Source of the DNA: Terasakiella brassicae
Lineage (GTDB): Bacteria; Pseudomonadota; Alphaproteobacteria; Rhodospirillales; Terasakiellaceae
Direction: 5' to 3'
Assembly: GCF_014641495.1 (NCBI RefSeq)
Contig: NZ_BMHV01000001.1
Location: forward strand, 186,001 to 250,000
DNA length: 64,000 nt
Shown: positions 19,333 through 27,265 of the stretch, in pieces
Layout of the letters: every line of letters begins with the position of its first letter
How positions within the stretch are numbered: the stretch's first letter is position 1
Notes under the pieces: model-generated
The model's input: only the letters and a program-made list of their open reading frames with translations
The model's database searches: none
Told to the model about the DNA's origin: nothing
Made by a program: the position numbers and the translations under genes

Positions 19333-19911
19333 ATGTCAGGCCTTTTTTACCCTCATTTCATCGATTTTGAAGCAAGTGGATTTGGCGAAGATTCATATCC
19401 GATCGAGGTTGCCTGGAACGGTGCAAGCGGGACTGTGGAAAGCCACCTGATCAACCCGGATACGATCAAAGCCTGGACCTATTGGGACAAACATGCCGAG
19501 GTGGACGCCCACCGGATAAGCCGCGAAAGCTTATCGCAACTCGGAACCTCCCCCCAAACCATTGCCTTAAGAATGAATGATACCCTTGCCGGGCAGGTTC
19601 TTTACAGTGATGCGCCGCAGTTTGATGGTTTTTGGCTCGCCCGCTTGTATGAAGAGGTGAACCTAAGTCCGACCTTTAAACTTGGTTCCGTTATGGACCT
19701 GTTCGATCTTAAAATCGATGAAGGCCAAAAACTTCAAGGCAGTTCCCCGGAACATGTTCAAAAACGTTTTGACACTATCATCGATACATTGGGACTACAG
19801 GCGTGGGAAAACATTGGTTTGCGCCCCCATCGTGCAGGTAACGATGTCCGTCACCTGATGGAAACCTATCGTTTATTGAATGAATGTGGTGGAATTATCC
19901 CAAAAAACTAA
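19333..19911 (+). CDS. DEDDh-family 3'-5' exonuclease
   Basis: A 192-aa protein with all four acidic residues and the histidine of the DnaQ/RNase T superfamily: D11 and E13 in IDFEASG, D98 in APQFDGFWL, and H166 with D171 in PHRAGND. It starts 2 bp after the dnaE stop, so it is translated with the polymerase. It is shorter than E. coli DnaQ (about 240 aa), and I see no clear clamp-binding QxxLxLF motif. It may proofread, trim RNA or act in repair. The enzymatic class is secure; the substrate is not. Confidence 0.88.
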   Translation: MSGLFYPHFIDFEASGFGEDSYPIEVAWNGASGTVESHLINPDTIKAWTYWDKHAEVDAHRISRESLSQLGTSPQTIALRMNDTLAGQVLYSDAPQFDGFWLARLYEEVNLSPTFKLGSVMDLFDLKIDEGQKLQGSSPEHVQKRFDTIIDTLGLQAWENIGLRPHRAGNDVRHLMETYRLLNECGGIIPKN

Positions 19912-19918
19912 AAAAGTC

Positions 19919-19947
19919 TTGCTTTTGCTTTAAAAAAGGCATATCAA
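19919..19947 (+). promoter_or_regulatory. candidate sigma-70 promoter for rpsB-tsf
   Basis: TTGCTT (19919-19924), a 17-bp spacer and TATCAA (19942-19947) lie about 125 bp upstream of rpsB, directly after the exonuclease stop. The same -10 form with 17-bp spacing recurs before eno. Confidence 0.5.
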
Positions 19948-20071
19948 GCGCGCCTTAACTTCACACGTGGAATTCACGCAAGTGTGGGGAGACATCCCAT
20001 ACCTTCGATCCGGTGTTCGATTTTCGAACTCTATCATTCCACGGAGGATCAACCGGAAAAGGAAATGAATA
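19948..20071 (+). promoter_or_regulatory. rpsB: structured rpsB 5' leader, candidate autoregulatory element
   Basis: The roughly 120-nt leader can form several hairpins. CACACGTG at 19962-19969 pairs with CAC (19975-19977) and GTGTG (19982-19986). TGGG (19985-19988) with CCCA (19996-19999) offers a competing stem. GTTCGA (20015-20020) pairs with TCGAAC (20024-20029) over a TTT loop. S2 is known to autoregulate rpsB-tsf in other proteobacteria through its leader; whether this one does is inference. Confidence 0.4.
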
Positions 20072-20863
20072 ATGGCACTGCCAACCTTTACCATGCGCCA
20101 GCTCTTGGAAGCTGGTGTTCACTTCGGCCACAACACACGTCGCTGGAACCCCAAGATGGATCAATATCTCTTCGGGGCACGTAACGGCATTCACATCATC
20201 GACCTCGGTCAAACTGTTCCGCTTCTGCACCAAGCTATGGTTCAGGTTCGTGATAAAGTTGCCAGTGGTGGTCGCGTTCTGTTTGTAGGTACAAAACGTC
20301 AAGCGTCTGACATTGTTGCAGAATCTGCTAAAAAATGTGGTCAGTACTACGTAAACCACCGTTGGCTCGGCGGCATGCTGACAAACTGGAAAACGGTTTC
20401 TGGTTCTATCAAACGCCTGAAAACACTAGAAGCACAGCTTGAAAGTGGTATGCAAGGCCTGACCAAGAAAGAACAGCTCAACCTGACACGTGAGTGTGAG
20501 AAACTGGAACGTACCCTTGGTGGTATTAAAGAAATGGGCGGCCTGCCCGATGTCATGGTTGTGTTTGACACTCAAAAAGAAGCCATTGCAATCAACGAAG
20601 CCAAAAACCTTGGCATTCCGGTTATTGCGGTTCTTGACTCAAACAGCAGCCCGTTGAACATCACGCACCCGGTACCAGGCAACGACGATTCAATCCGCGC
20701 CTTGAAACTGTACTGCGATCTGTTTGCCGGTTCCGTTCTTGACGGTATCCAGAGCCAAATGTCTGCTGCCGGCATCGACGTTGGCGCACAAGCCGAAGCA
20801 CCGGTGGAAAACCTGCCGGAAGCTGAAGCTTCTGACGAAGCGGCTGTTGCTGCCGAAGCTTAA
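20072..20863 (+). CDS. rpsB: 30S ribosomal protein S2
   Basis: Structural protein of the small ribosomal subunit. The 263-aa sequence has the S2 landmarks [19 protein letters not shown] at the N-terminus, [10 protein letters not shown], the [11 protein letters not shown] block, and [13 protein letters not shown]. The C-terminus carries an acidic, alanine-rich tail (about residues 235-263). The start has GGAAAAGGAA upstream. It is followed by tsf after 107 bp, the near-universal bacterial pair. Confidence 0.98.
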   Translation: MALPTFTMRQLLEAGVHFGHNTRRWNPKMDQYLFGARNGIHIIDLGQTVPLLHQAMVQVRDKVASGGRVLFVGTKRQASDIVAESAKKCGQYYVNHRWLGGMLTNWKTVSGSIKRLKTLEAQLESGMQGLTKKEQLNLTRECEKLERTLGGIKEMGGLPDVMVVFDTQKEAIAINEAKNLGIPVIAVLDSNSSPLNITHPVPGNDDSIRALKLYCDLFAGSVLDGIQSQMSAAGIDVGAQAEAPVENLPEAEASDEAAVAAEA

Positions 20864-20871
20864 TCGCACTG

Positions 20872-20903
20872 TGACAGCGGAAGAATGACTTCTCCCGCTG
20901 TCA
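20872..20903 (+). terminator. rpsB-tsf intergenic hairpin (attenuator or processing site)
   Basis: TGACAGCGG (20872-20880) pairs with CCGCTGTCA (20895-20903), with an inner AAG/CTT extension. No T tract follows, so it is more likely a partial terminator or an RNA processing/stability hairpin than a full stop. Confidence 0.45.
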
Positions 20904-20970
20904 TCGCTTTGACACATAAGACGTGTAAAAGCATTTGAATTTTAGCTCTACTGAACAAGAGGATTTCCCT

Positions 20971-21894
20971 ATGGCACAGATTACTGCTGCGCTCGTAAAG
21001 GAACTGCGCGAAACTTCCGGCGCAGGCATGATGGATTGCAAAAAAGCACTGAACGAAACGGATGGCGACATTCAGGCTGCACAAGACTGGTTGCGTCAAA
21101 AAGGTCTCGCGTCTGCGGCGAAAAAAGCGGGCCGTATCGCAGCTGACGGGTTGGTTGCCGTTGCTTCCGGTGACAACATTGCTGCCGTTGTTGAAGTAAA
21201 CTCCGAAACTGATTTCGTTGCGAAAAATGATCAATTCCAGTCATTCGTAAAAGCCGTTGCTGGCGTTGCTCTTGAAGCTGCCGATTTAGATGGCTTGAAA
21301 GCCGCAAACTTCCCCGGTTCTGACAAGTCCTGTGAAGATGCACTGAAAGAACTGGTTGGCACAATCGGCGAAAACATGAACCTGCGCCGTATGGAAAAAC
21401 TTACAGTATCCAATGGCGTTGTTGCTTCTTATATGCACAATGCCGCAAGCGAAGGCCTTGGTAAAATTGGCGTTTTGGTTGCACTGGAATCCGAAGGCGA
21501 TAAAGGTAAGCTGAACGCACTGGGCAAGCAAATTGCCATGCACGTTGCGGCAACCAACCCGATCTCTTTGGACCGTGATTCTGTTGACGCTTCTGAAATC
21601 GAACGTGAACGTACCGTTTTGATCGAACAAGCGAAAGAAGCCGGCAAGCCGGAAGAAATCGCCATCAAAATGGTTGAAGGCCGTATGCGTAAATTCTACG
21701 AAGAAAACTGCCTCGTTGAACAAGCTTTCGTTATCGACCCTGACAATTCTGTCGGCAAAACAGTTGAAAATCTCGCCAAAGAAATCGGTTCAGAGATTAA
21801 ACTGACCGGCTATGTTCGCTTCGAACTGGGCGCAGGCCTTGAGAAAAAAGAAGAAGACTTTGCTGCTGAAGTTGCTGCTGCTGCCGGTAACTAA
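20971..21894 (+). CDS. tsf: translation elongation factor Ts
   Basis: Guanine-nucleotide exchange factor for EF-Tu. It is 307 aa with the N-terminal UBA-like module ([20 protein letters not shown]), the TDFVAKN exchange motif (in [13 protein letters not shown]), and the two core repeats, ending in an alanine-rich tail. ATG 20971 is chosen over the in-frame ATG at 20935 because AAGAGGA sits about 8 bp before it and [13 protein letters not shown] is the family start. A strong terminator follows. Confidence 0.98.
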   Translation: MAQITAALVKELRETSGAGMMDCKKALNETDGDIQAAQDWLRQKGLASAAKKAGRIAADGLVAVASGDNIAAVVEVNSETDFVAKNDQFQSFVKAVAGVALEAADLDGLKAANFPGSDKSCEDALKELVGTIGENMNLRRMEKLTVSNGVVASYMHNAASEGLGKIGVLVALESEGDKGKLNALGKQIAMHVAATNPISLDRDSVDASEIERERTVLIEQAKEAGKPEEIAIKMVEGRMRKFYEENCLVEQAFVIDPDNSVGKTVENLAKEIGSEIKLTGYVRFELGAGLEKKEEDFAAEVAAAAGN

Positions 21895-21920
21895 GTCAAG
21901 CAAAGCTTTGCTTTTAGATG

Positions 21921-21966
21921 AAAACAAGGACGGTTTGGAAATTCCCAGGCCGTCCTTGTTTTTTTT
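21921..21966 (+). terminator. strong intrinsic terminator after tsf
   Basis: AAAACAAGGACGG (21921-21933) pairs perfectly over 13 bp with CCGTCCTTGTTTT (21950-21962), with an uninterrupted T tract to 21966. A separate perfect palindrome AAGCAAAGCTTTGCTT lies just before it at 21898-21913. Confidence 0.92.
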
Positions 21967-21987
21967 AACGACAAAGACAAACAGGCG

Positions 21988-22016
21988 TTGATTATTGATG
22001 CTGAGCAGGGTATGTC
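21988..22016 (+). promoter_or_regulatory. candidate promoter for the pyrH-to-gloA gene string
   Basis: TTGATT (21988-21993), a 17-bp spacer and TATGTC (22011-22016) follow the tsf terminator and precede pyrH by about 40 bp. The -10 is weak. Confidence 0.4.
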
Positions 22017-22056
22017 TAGCTCTCCATTCAAATATGGTTCATATGGACGAATAATA

Positions 22057-22776
22057 ATGTCGGATACCCCCGTTTTTAAACGTGTTCTCTTGAAGCTTTC
22101 CGGTGAAGGCCTCATGGGGAAAAAACAATTCGGTCTAGATACTGAATATGTTGATCAAATTGCCAGCGAAGTGGTCAAAGTACACAAGCTTGGTACTCAA
22201 ATTTGTCTCGTTATCGGAGGCGGCAATATCTTTCGTGGCATTTCAGATGCCGCTGCGGGTATCGATCGCACCAGTGCTGACCATATGGGGATGCTGGCAA
22301 CCGTAATGAATGCCTTGGCCATGCAAAGTGCACTGGAACGCCAAGGTGTGCAAACCCGTGTTCAATCCGCCATTCCCATGCAAAGCGTTTGTGAACCTTA
22401 CATCCGCCGCCGCGCCATTCGCCATATGGAAAAAGGCCGCATCGTTATTTTTGCCGCTGGTACAGGCAATCCGTTCTTTACAACCGATACAGCCGCCGCC
22501 TTACGCGCTGTTGAAATGAACTGCGATGCCATCCTGAAAGGAACACAAGTTGACGGCGTTTATAGTGCCGATCCGAAAAAGGATCCCAATGCCCAACGCT
22601 ATGACCGACTTAACTATAAAGAAGTTTTAACGAAAGATCTGAAGGTTATGGACGCAGCCGCCATTACGCTGGCGCGTGAAAACAGCCTGCCGATCGTTGT
22701 ATTTTCCATGCATGAACCCGGATCCTTTGCAAATGTTGTCAATGCGCAGGGGCTCTTTACGGTTATCAAAGATTAA
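22057..22776 (+). CDS. pyrH: uridylate kinase
   Basis: Phosphorylates UMP to UDP in pyrimidine nucleotide synthesis. It is 239 aa with the amino-acid-kinase-fold motifs KLSGEGLMG near residue 12, IGGGNIFRG, and [20 protein letters not shown] 22057 ([13 protein letters not shown]) is preferred over the in-frame ATG at 21988 because the kinase fold begins there and the earlier stretch overlaps the promoter region. First gene after the tsf terminator; frr follows after 15 bp. Confidence 0.97.
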   Translation: MSDTPVFKRVLLKLSGEGLMGKKQFGLDTEYVDQIASEVVKVHKLGTQICLVIGGGNIFRGISDAAAGIDRTSADHMGMLATVMNALAMQSALERQGVQTRVQSAIPMQSVCEPYIRRRAIRHMEKGRIVIFAAGTGNPFFTTDTAAALRAVEMNCDAILKGTQVDGVYSADPKKDPNAQRYDRLNYKEVLTKDLKVMDAAAITLARENSLPIVVFSMHEPGSFANVVNAQGLFTVIKD

Positions 22777-22791
22777 CAGAGGGGAAGACAC

Positions 22792-23361
22792 GTGTCTGAC
22801 GTTGATTTCAAAGCCATTAAAAAAGATCTTCACACCAAAATGGACAAGGCAATCGAAGTACTTCACAACGAATTCGCCGGTCTGCGTACAGGTCGGGCAT
22901 CGACAAGTTTGCTTGATCCAATCATGGTTGATGTCTATGGTGCCAAAATGCCGATCAATCAGGTGGGCACCGTCAGTGTACCGGAAGCCCGTATGCTTTC
23001 GGTACAGGTTTGGGATAAAACCAATGTAAAAATGGTTGAAAAAGCCATTCGCGATGCAGGTCTCGGCCTCAACCCGCAAGCAGACGGCACATTAGTGCGC
23101 ATTCCGATCCCGCCGCTCAACGAAGAACGTCGTAAAGAACTGGTTAAAGTGGCCGGTAAATATGCCGAAGATACCCGTATTGCCATTCGCAACATTCGAC
23201 GCAACGGCAATGACGAACTGAAAAAACTGGAAAAAGACAACGCCATTACTGAAGATCAACACCGTGATTTCGGAAAAGAAATTCAGGATGAAACAGATGC
23301 CGCCATTAAGAAAGTCGATGAAACTTTGGCGCATAAAGAAGAAGAAATCATGCAAGTATAA
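22792..23361 (+). CDS. frr: ribosome recycling factor
   Basis: With EF-G it splits the post-termination ribosome. The 189-aa length is typical, and the tRNA-mimic landmarks are present: [13 protein letters not shown] near residue 25, then a C-terminal [10 protein letters not shown] with a long helical end. It uses a GTG start at 22792, preceded by GAGGGGA. It lies between pyrH and uppS (5-bp gap), the standard alphaproteobacterial order. Confidence 0.97.
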   Translation: MSDVDFKAIKKDLHTKMDKAIEVLHNEFAGLRTGRASTSLLDPIMVDVYGAKMPINQVGTVSVPEARMLSVQVWDKTNVKMVEKAIRDAGLGLNPQADGTLVRIPIPPLNEERRKELVKVAGKYAEDTRIAIRNIRRNGNDELKKLEKDNAITEDQHRDFGKEIQDETDAAIKKVDETLAHKEEEIMQV

Positions 23362-23366
23362 ATCGC

Positions 23367-24101
23367 ATGAACCAAGTTTCTTCACACCTCCAAACCGATA
23401 TAACCCCAGTGCATGTTGCCATTATTATGGATGGCAACGGGCGCTGGGCCAAGAAGCGTATGCTGCCACGAACCGCCGGTCATAAAAAGGGGGCCGATGC
23501 GGTACGTCGTGTTATTGAAGCCTCTGTTGAATTAGGCGTCACTCACTTAACGCTGTTTGGGTTTTCCTCAGAAAACTGGCAACGTCCAAAGGAAGAAGTC
23601 GATGCCCTCATGGGATTGTTGCGCTATTATCTGAAAAGTGAAATCAAACGCCTGCATAAAGAAGGGGTTCGTATTCGTTTCATTGGGGACCGCGATACAC
23701 TTTCAGATGATATTGTGCGTTCGATTGAAGAAGCGGAAACTCTGACACAAAATAATAAGCAGCTCGTGTTAACAATCGCCTTGAGCTATGGCGCACGTGC
23801 TGAGTTGGTGCATGCGACAAAGCAAATTGCACAAAAAATCAAGGATGGAACTCTCGACATTGATCAAATCAATGAAGATCAATTAACAAATGAGTTGTAT
23901 GCCCCGGATTTGCCGGAACCGGATTTACTTATCCGCACGAGTGGCGAGCAACGCGTCAGCAATTTTCTGCTTTGGCAACTGGCATATACGGAATTCTTTT
24001 TTACCGATGTTCTCTGGCCTGATTTCAACAAAACACATTTGAAAGAAGCCTTGGGTGAATTGTCAAAACGTGACAGACGATACGGAATGATCAGTGGCTA
24101 A
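23367..24101 (+). CDS. uppS: isoprenyl transferase (undecaprenyl diphosphate synthase)
   Basis: Makes the C55 undecaprenyl diphosphate carrier for peptidoglycan and lipopolysaccharide by cis-condensation of isopentenyl units. It is 244 aa with the catalytic Asp22 in IMDGNGRWAKKR, the GFSSENWQRP loop and the C-terminal DLLIRTSGEQRVSNFLLWQ motif. Its end overlaps cdsA by 8 bp. Confidence 0.97.
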   Translation: MNQVSSHLQTDITPVHVAIIMDGNGRWAKKRMLPRTAGHKKGADAVRRVIEASVELGVTHLTLFGFSSENWQRPKEEVDALMGLLRYYLKSEIKRLHKEGVRIRFIGDRDTLSDDIVRSIEEAETLTQNNKQLVLTIALSYGARAELVHATKQIAQKIKDGTLDIDQINEDQLTNELYAPDLPEPDLLIRTSGEQRVSNFLLWQLAYTEFFFTDVLWPDFNKTHLKEALGELSKRDRRYGMISG

Positions 24102-24906
24102 ATCGCTTCCCAAAAACTTGCTTCAACGTATTATTTCGGCGATTGCTCTTGCACTTCCGGCGCTGGCTTCAATCCAATTCGGCGAGCCTTATTTCAATAT
24201 TTTTATCGCTGTATTAGGCGTTTTAATGGCTTGGGAATGGTCTCGCCTCTGTCAGGGCAAATTACAGGCTGGCGGGATTGTACTGATCCTGTTTATCGGT
24301 CTAATCCCCTTTTTACCGATCAGTGGCTTGGCGTTGCAAGAAGCCATTTTAGTTGCCCCGGTCATCTGCGCCTTGCTCTTTGCCTTGGCACAACGCCAAA
24401 ACGGGCGCATTTTATTTTCTGTGGGTGTGCTCTATCTCGCACTTCCCATCTGCGCCTTTATTTTCCTGCGAAATAGCCTGGAAAACGGTGTTGAATTTGT
24501 CTACTGGCTGGTTCTGGTTGTTGTGGCAACCGATACAGGCGGCTATGGTTTTGGCCTGACAATCGGCGGCCCCAAAATGGCACCTCGCATTAGCCCTAAA
24601 AAAACGTGGGCGGGTCTTCTCGGGGGGATGTTATGCGCCTGTATCATGGGCATTGGCATGTCCCATCTTTTTGACTGGAACGAGCCGTTTTTTGTCGGCG
24701 CGTTCAGTGCACTCCTTGCCATTGTTGCACAAATTGGCGACTTGTTTGAATCTCATGTAAAAAGAACATTTAACGTCAAGGATTCCAGCAATATCATCCC
24801 CGGACATGGCGGTGTCCTTGATCGCATGGATGGCATGCTAACCGCTGGCGCAGCCTTTGCAGGCATCATCTTGATGAGCAACGGACATATTTTATCATGG
24901 TTTTAA
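24094..24906 (+). CDS. cdsA: phosphatidate cytidylyltransferase
   Basis: Inner-membrane enzyme that converts phosphatidic acid and CTP to CDP-diacylglycerol, the branch point of phospholipid synthesis. The 270-aa protein has about eight hydrophobic segments and the C-terminal CDS signature, seen here as KDSSNIIPGHGGVLDRMDG. It starts with GTG at 24094 inside the uppS end (8-bp overlap) and itself overlaps dxr by 10 bp, so it is tightly coupled in the operon. Confidence 0.95.
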   Translation: MAKSLPKNLLQRIISAIALALPALASIQFGEPYFNIFIAVLGVLMAWEWSRLCQGKLQAGGIVLILFIGLIPFLPISGLALQEAILVAPVICALLFALAQRQNGRILFSVGVLYLALPICAFIFLRNSLENGVEFVYWLVLVVVATDTGGYGFGLTIGGPKMAPRISPKKTWAGLLGGMLCACIMGIGMSHLFDWNEPFFVGAFSALLAIVAQIGDLFESHVKRTFNVKDSSNIIPGHGGVLDRMDGMLTAGAAFAGIILMSNGHILSWF

Positions 24907-26063
24907 AAAAATCCGTTTCCATTCTCGGCTCGACCGGATCAATCGGTACAAACACCATTGACCTGATCCATCGCAACCCAAATAAGTTTAGAACTGTCGC
25001 ATTAACCGGAAACAGCAATATCCAATTATTGGCGGAACAGGCGCGCGAACTAAATCCCGAATTCGTCGCCGTTGCAAATGAAGCAAACTATCAGTCTCTC
25101 AAAGACGCACTGGCCGACACGGATATAGAAGTCGGGGCAGGGGAAAACGCAATCATCGAAGCCGCCCTTCGCGATGCTGAATGGGTCATGGCGTCAATCG
25201 TTGGTTCAGCCGGATTAGCCCCCACCTTAAAAGCGATTGAACGCGGAGCCACCATTGGTCTGGCGAACAAAGAAAGCCTTGTTTGCGCCGGTGAACTTAT
25301 GATGCAAGCCGTTGCAACCCATAAGGCCACCTTACTCCCGGTCGATTCAGAACATAACGCCATTTTCCAAGTTCTAGACCGCCAAAATGCCAAAGCCGTC
25401 GATAAAATAATCCTAACCGCATCAGGCGGCCCTTTTCGCACCTTCAGCATAGAAGATATGTGCAAAGTAAGCCCAAAAGAAGCGGTTGCCCATCCGAACT
25501 GGTCAATGGGTGCAAAAATTTCTGTTGATTCAGCAAGCATGATGAACAAGGGACTGGAACTTATTGAAGCCTACCACCTTTTCCCTGTAGACGAATCTCA
25601 AATAGACATTCTGGTTCACCCTCAATCTGTCGTACATTCAATGGTTTCCTATATTGATGGCTCAGTTCTTGCCCAAATGGGCACACCGGATATGCGCACC
25701 CCGATTGCCTATGCTCTGGCTTGGCCGGAACGCATGATTGCACCATCCGCAAAACTCGATTTATCTGAAATTGCACAATTGAATTTTGAAGAACCAGACC
25801 CTGTGCGTTTCCCGGCATTGCGTCTTGCACGTGAGGCTCTGAAATTTGGAAAATCTGCCCCGGCGGTCCTGAATGCAGCAAACGAAGAGTCTGTCGGTGC
25901 CTTCCTCAAAGAAAAAATTGGATTTTGTGATATCACCGCTATTGTCGAAGAGGTTTTATCCCGCTTTGACCACCAGGAAATAACACATATTGACGATATT
26001 CTGGCCACAGATAAAAAAGCACGCATTTGTGCGCTGCAAGCCATTGAAAAAAGAAGCCGATAG
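24897..26063 (+). CDS. dxr: 1-deoxy-D-xylulose 5-phosphate reductoisomerase
   Basis: Second step of the non-mevalonate isoprenoid pathway (DXP to MEP, NADPH-dependent), feeding substrate to UppS encoded upstream. It is 388 aa with the NADPH-binding GSTGSIG at residues 11-17, the LANKESLVCAG motif, metal ligands in PVDSEHNAIFQ, and the SVDSASMMNKGLE loop. It overlaps cdsA by 10 bp and precedes rseP by 42 bp. Confidence 0.97.
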   Translation: MVLKKSVSILGSTGSIGTNTIDLIHRNPNKFRTVALTGNSNIQLLAEQARELNPEFVAVANEANYQSLKDALADTDIEVGAGENAIIEAALRDAEWVMASIVGSAGLAPTLKAIERGATIGLANKESLVCAGELMMQAVATHKATLLPVDSEHNAIFQVLDRQNAKAVDKIILTASGGPFRTFSIEDMCKVSPKEAVAHPNWSMGAKISVDSASMMNKGLELIEAYHLFPVDESQIDILVHPQSVVHSMVSYIDGSVLAQMGTPDMRTPIAYALAWPERMIAPSAKLDLSEIAQLNFEEPDPVRFPALRLAREALKFGKSAPAVLNAANEESVGAFLKEKIGFCDITAIVEEVLSRFDHQEITHIDDILATDKKARICALQAIEKRSR

Positions 26064-26105
26064 GCCTATTTTAACGCATACTTTTAAATTATTGGTTTTT
26101 CCCAT

Positions 26106-27236
26106 ATGTATGATCTCCTTTTTGCCAATCCGATTGTCTCCTTTATTTTTGCGCTTAGTGTGCTGGTTTTCTTCCATGAACTCGGTCACTATTGGGTCGC
26201 ACGACGCAATGGTGTAAAGGTCGAAGTTTTTTCAATCGGCTTTGGGCCAGAACTTTTTGGCTGGAACGATAAAGCTGAAACACGCTGGAAAGTCTGCGCA
26301 ATGCCCTTTGGCGGATATGTCAAAATGTTCGGGGACAGCGATGCAGCCAGCAGCGGCGTAAATGAAGACGAAACTCGTCCTTTCACAGAACAAGAAAAAG
26401 CCGTTTCCTTTCACTATAAATCCCTAGGCGCACGTGCAGCAATCGTTGCAGCAGGCCCGATTGCAAACTTTATTTTGGCCGCCATCTTGTTCGCCTTGCT
26501 TTATATGGCAGTTGGCGTTCCGGAAAAATTCCATGCCGGCATTGGCGAAGTCGTCAGTGGCAGTGCAGCCGAAGAAGCCGGCCTGCAAAAGGGGGATCTA
26601 GTCGTCAGTCTGGCTGGAAAGAAACTGGATAGCTTTGATGACTTGCGCACCATGATTATGGAAAACCCGTCAACTCAGCTGGGCGCTATCGTCTTGCGAG
26701 ACGGGAAAGAATTATCACTGACAATCACACCCAAAGCAAAAGAAAGCGGTGATAAAACCATTGGATTGCTGGGTGTTCGTCCTGACCCGGATCAGGCCGA
26801 ATATATCCGCTACAACCCGGCTACAGCCGTCTGGATGGGGGTGGAGCGCACATACACCATGTCGGCCGAAATTCTTTCGCACCTTGGCACTTTAATCAGT
26901 GGCGGGGGCAGCATGAAAGACCTTGGCGGCCCCTTGCGTATTGCTCAGGTTTCCGGTGATGCGGCAAAATCCGGTTTCGATAATTTGATTTATTTGATGG
27001 CGGTACTTTCTGTTAACCTTGGTCTGATAAACTTGTTTCCAATTCCAATGCTTGATGGGGGGCACCTCGTGTTTTACGCTTTTGAAGCCATTCGCGGTAA
27101 GCCTTTAAGTGAAAAGGCACAAGAATATGGTTTTCGTTTGGGGCTAACTCTGGTATTGGGTTTAATGGTCTTTGCGACTTGGAACGACCTTGTACAGTTG
27201 AAAGTATTCGATTTTATCAAACAGCTCTTCACCTGA
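26106..27236 (+). CDS. rseP: site-2 zinc metalloprotease RseP
   Basis: Intramembrane protease that cleaves anti-sigma factors and remnant signal peptides. The 376-aa protein has the zinc motif HELGH at residues 24-28 in the first TM, one PDZ domain (about 140-210) where E. coli has two, and the third-ligand motif PMLDGGH at 314-320. It is immediately upstream of bamA, the usual neighbour in envelope stress and assembly operons. Confidence 0.96.
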   Translation: MYDLLFANPIVSFIFALSVLVFFHELGHYWVARRNGVKVEVFSIGFGPELFGWNDKAETRWKVCAMPFGGYVKMFGDSDAASSGVNEDETRPFTEQEKAVSFHYKSLGARAAIVAAGPIANFILAAILFALLYMAVGVPEKFHAGIGEVVSGSAAEEAGLQKGDLVVSLAGKKLDSFDDLRTMIMENPSTQLGAIVLRDGKELSLTITPKAKESGDKTIGLLGVRPDPDQAEYIRYNPATAVWMGVERTYTMSAEILSHLGTLISGGGSMKDLGGPLRIAQVSGDAAKSGFDNLIYLMAVLSVNLGLINLFPIPMLDGGHLVFYAFEAIRGKPLSEKAQEYGFRLGLTLVLGLMVFATWNDLVQLKVFDFIKQLFT

Positions 27237-27265
27237 GCAAAAAAACTCAATAACGGGGGACAAAG

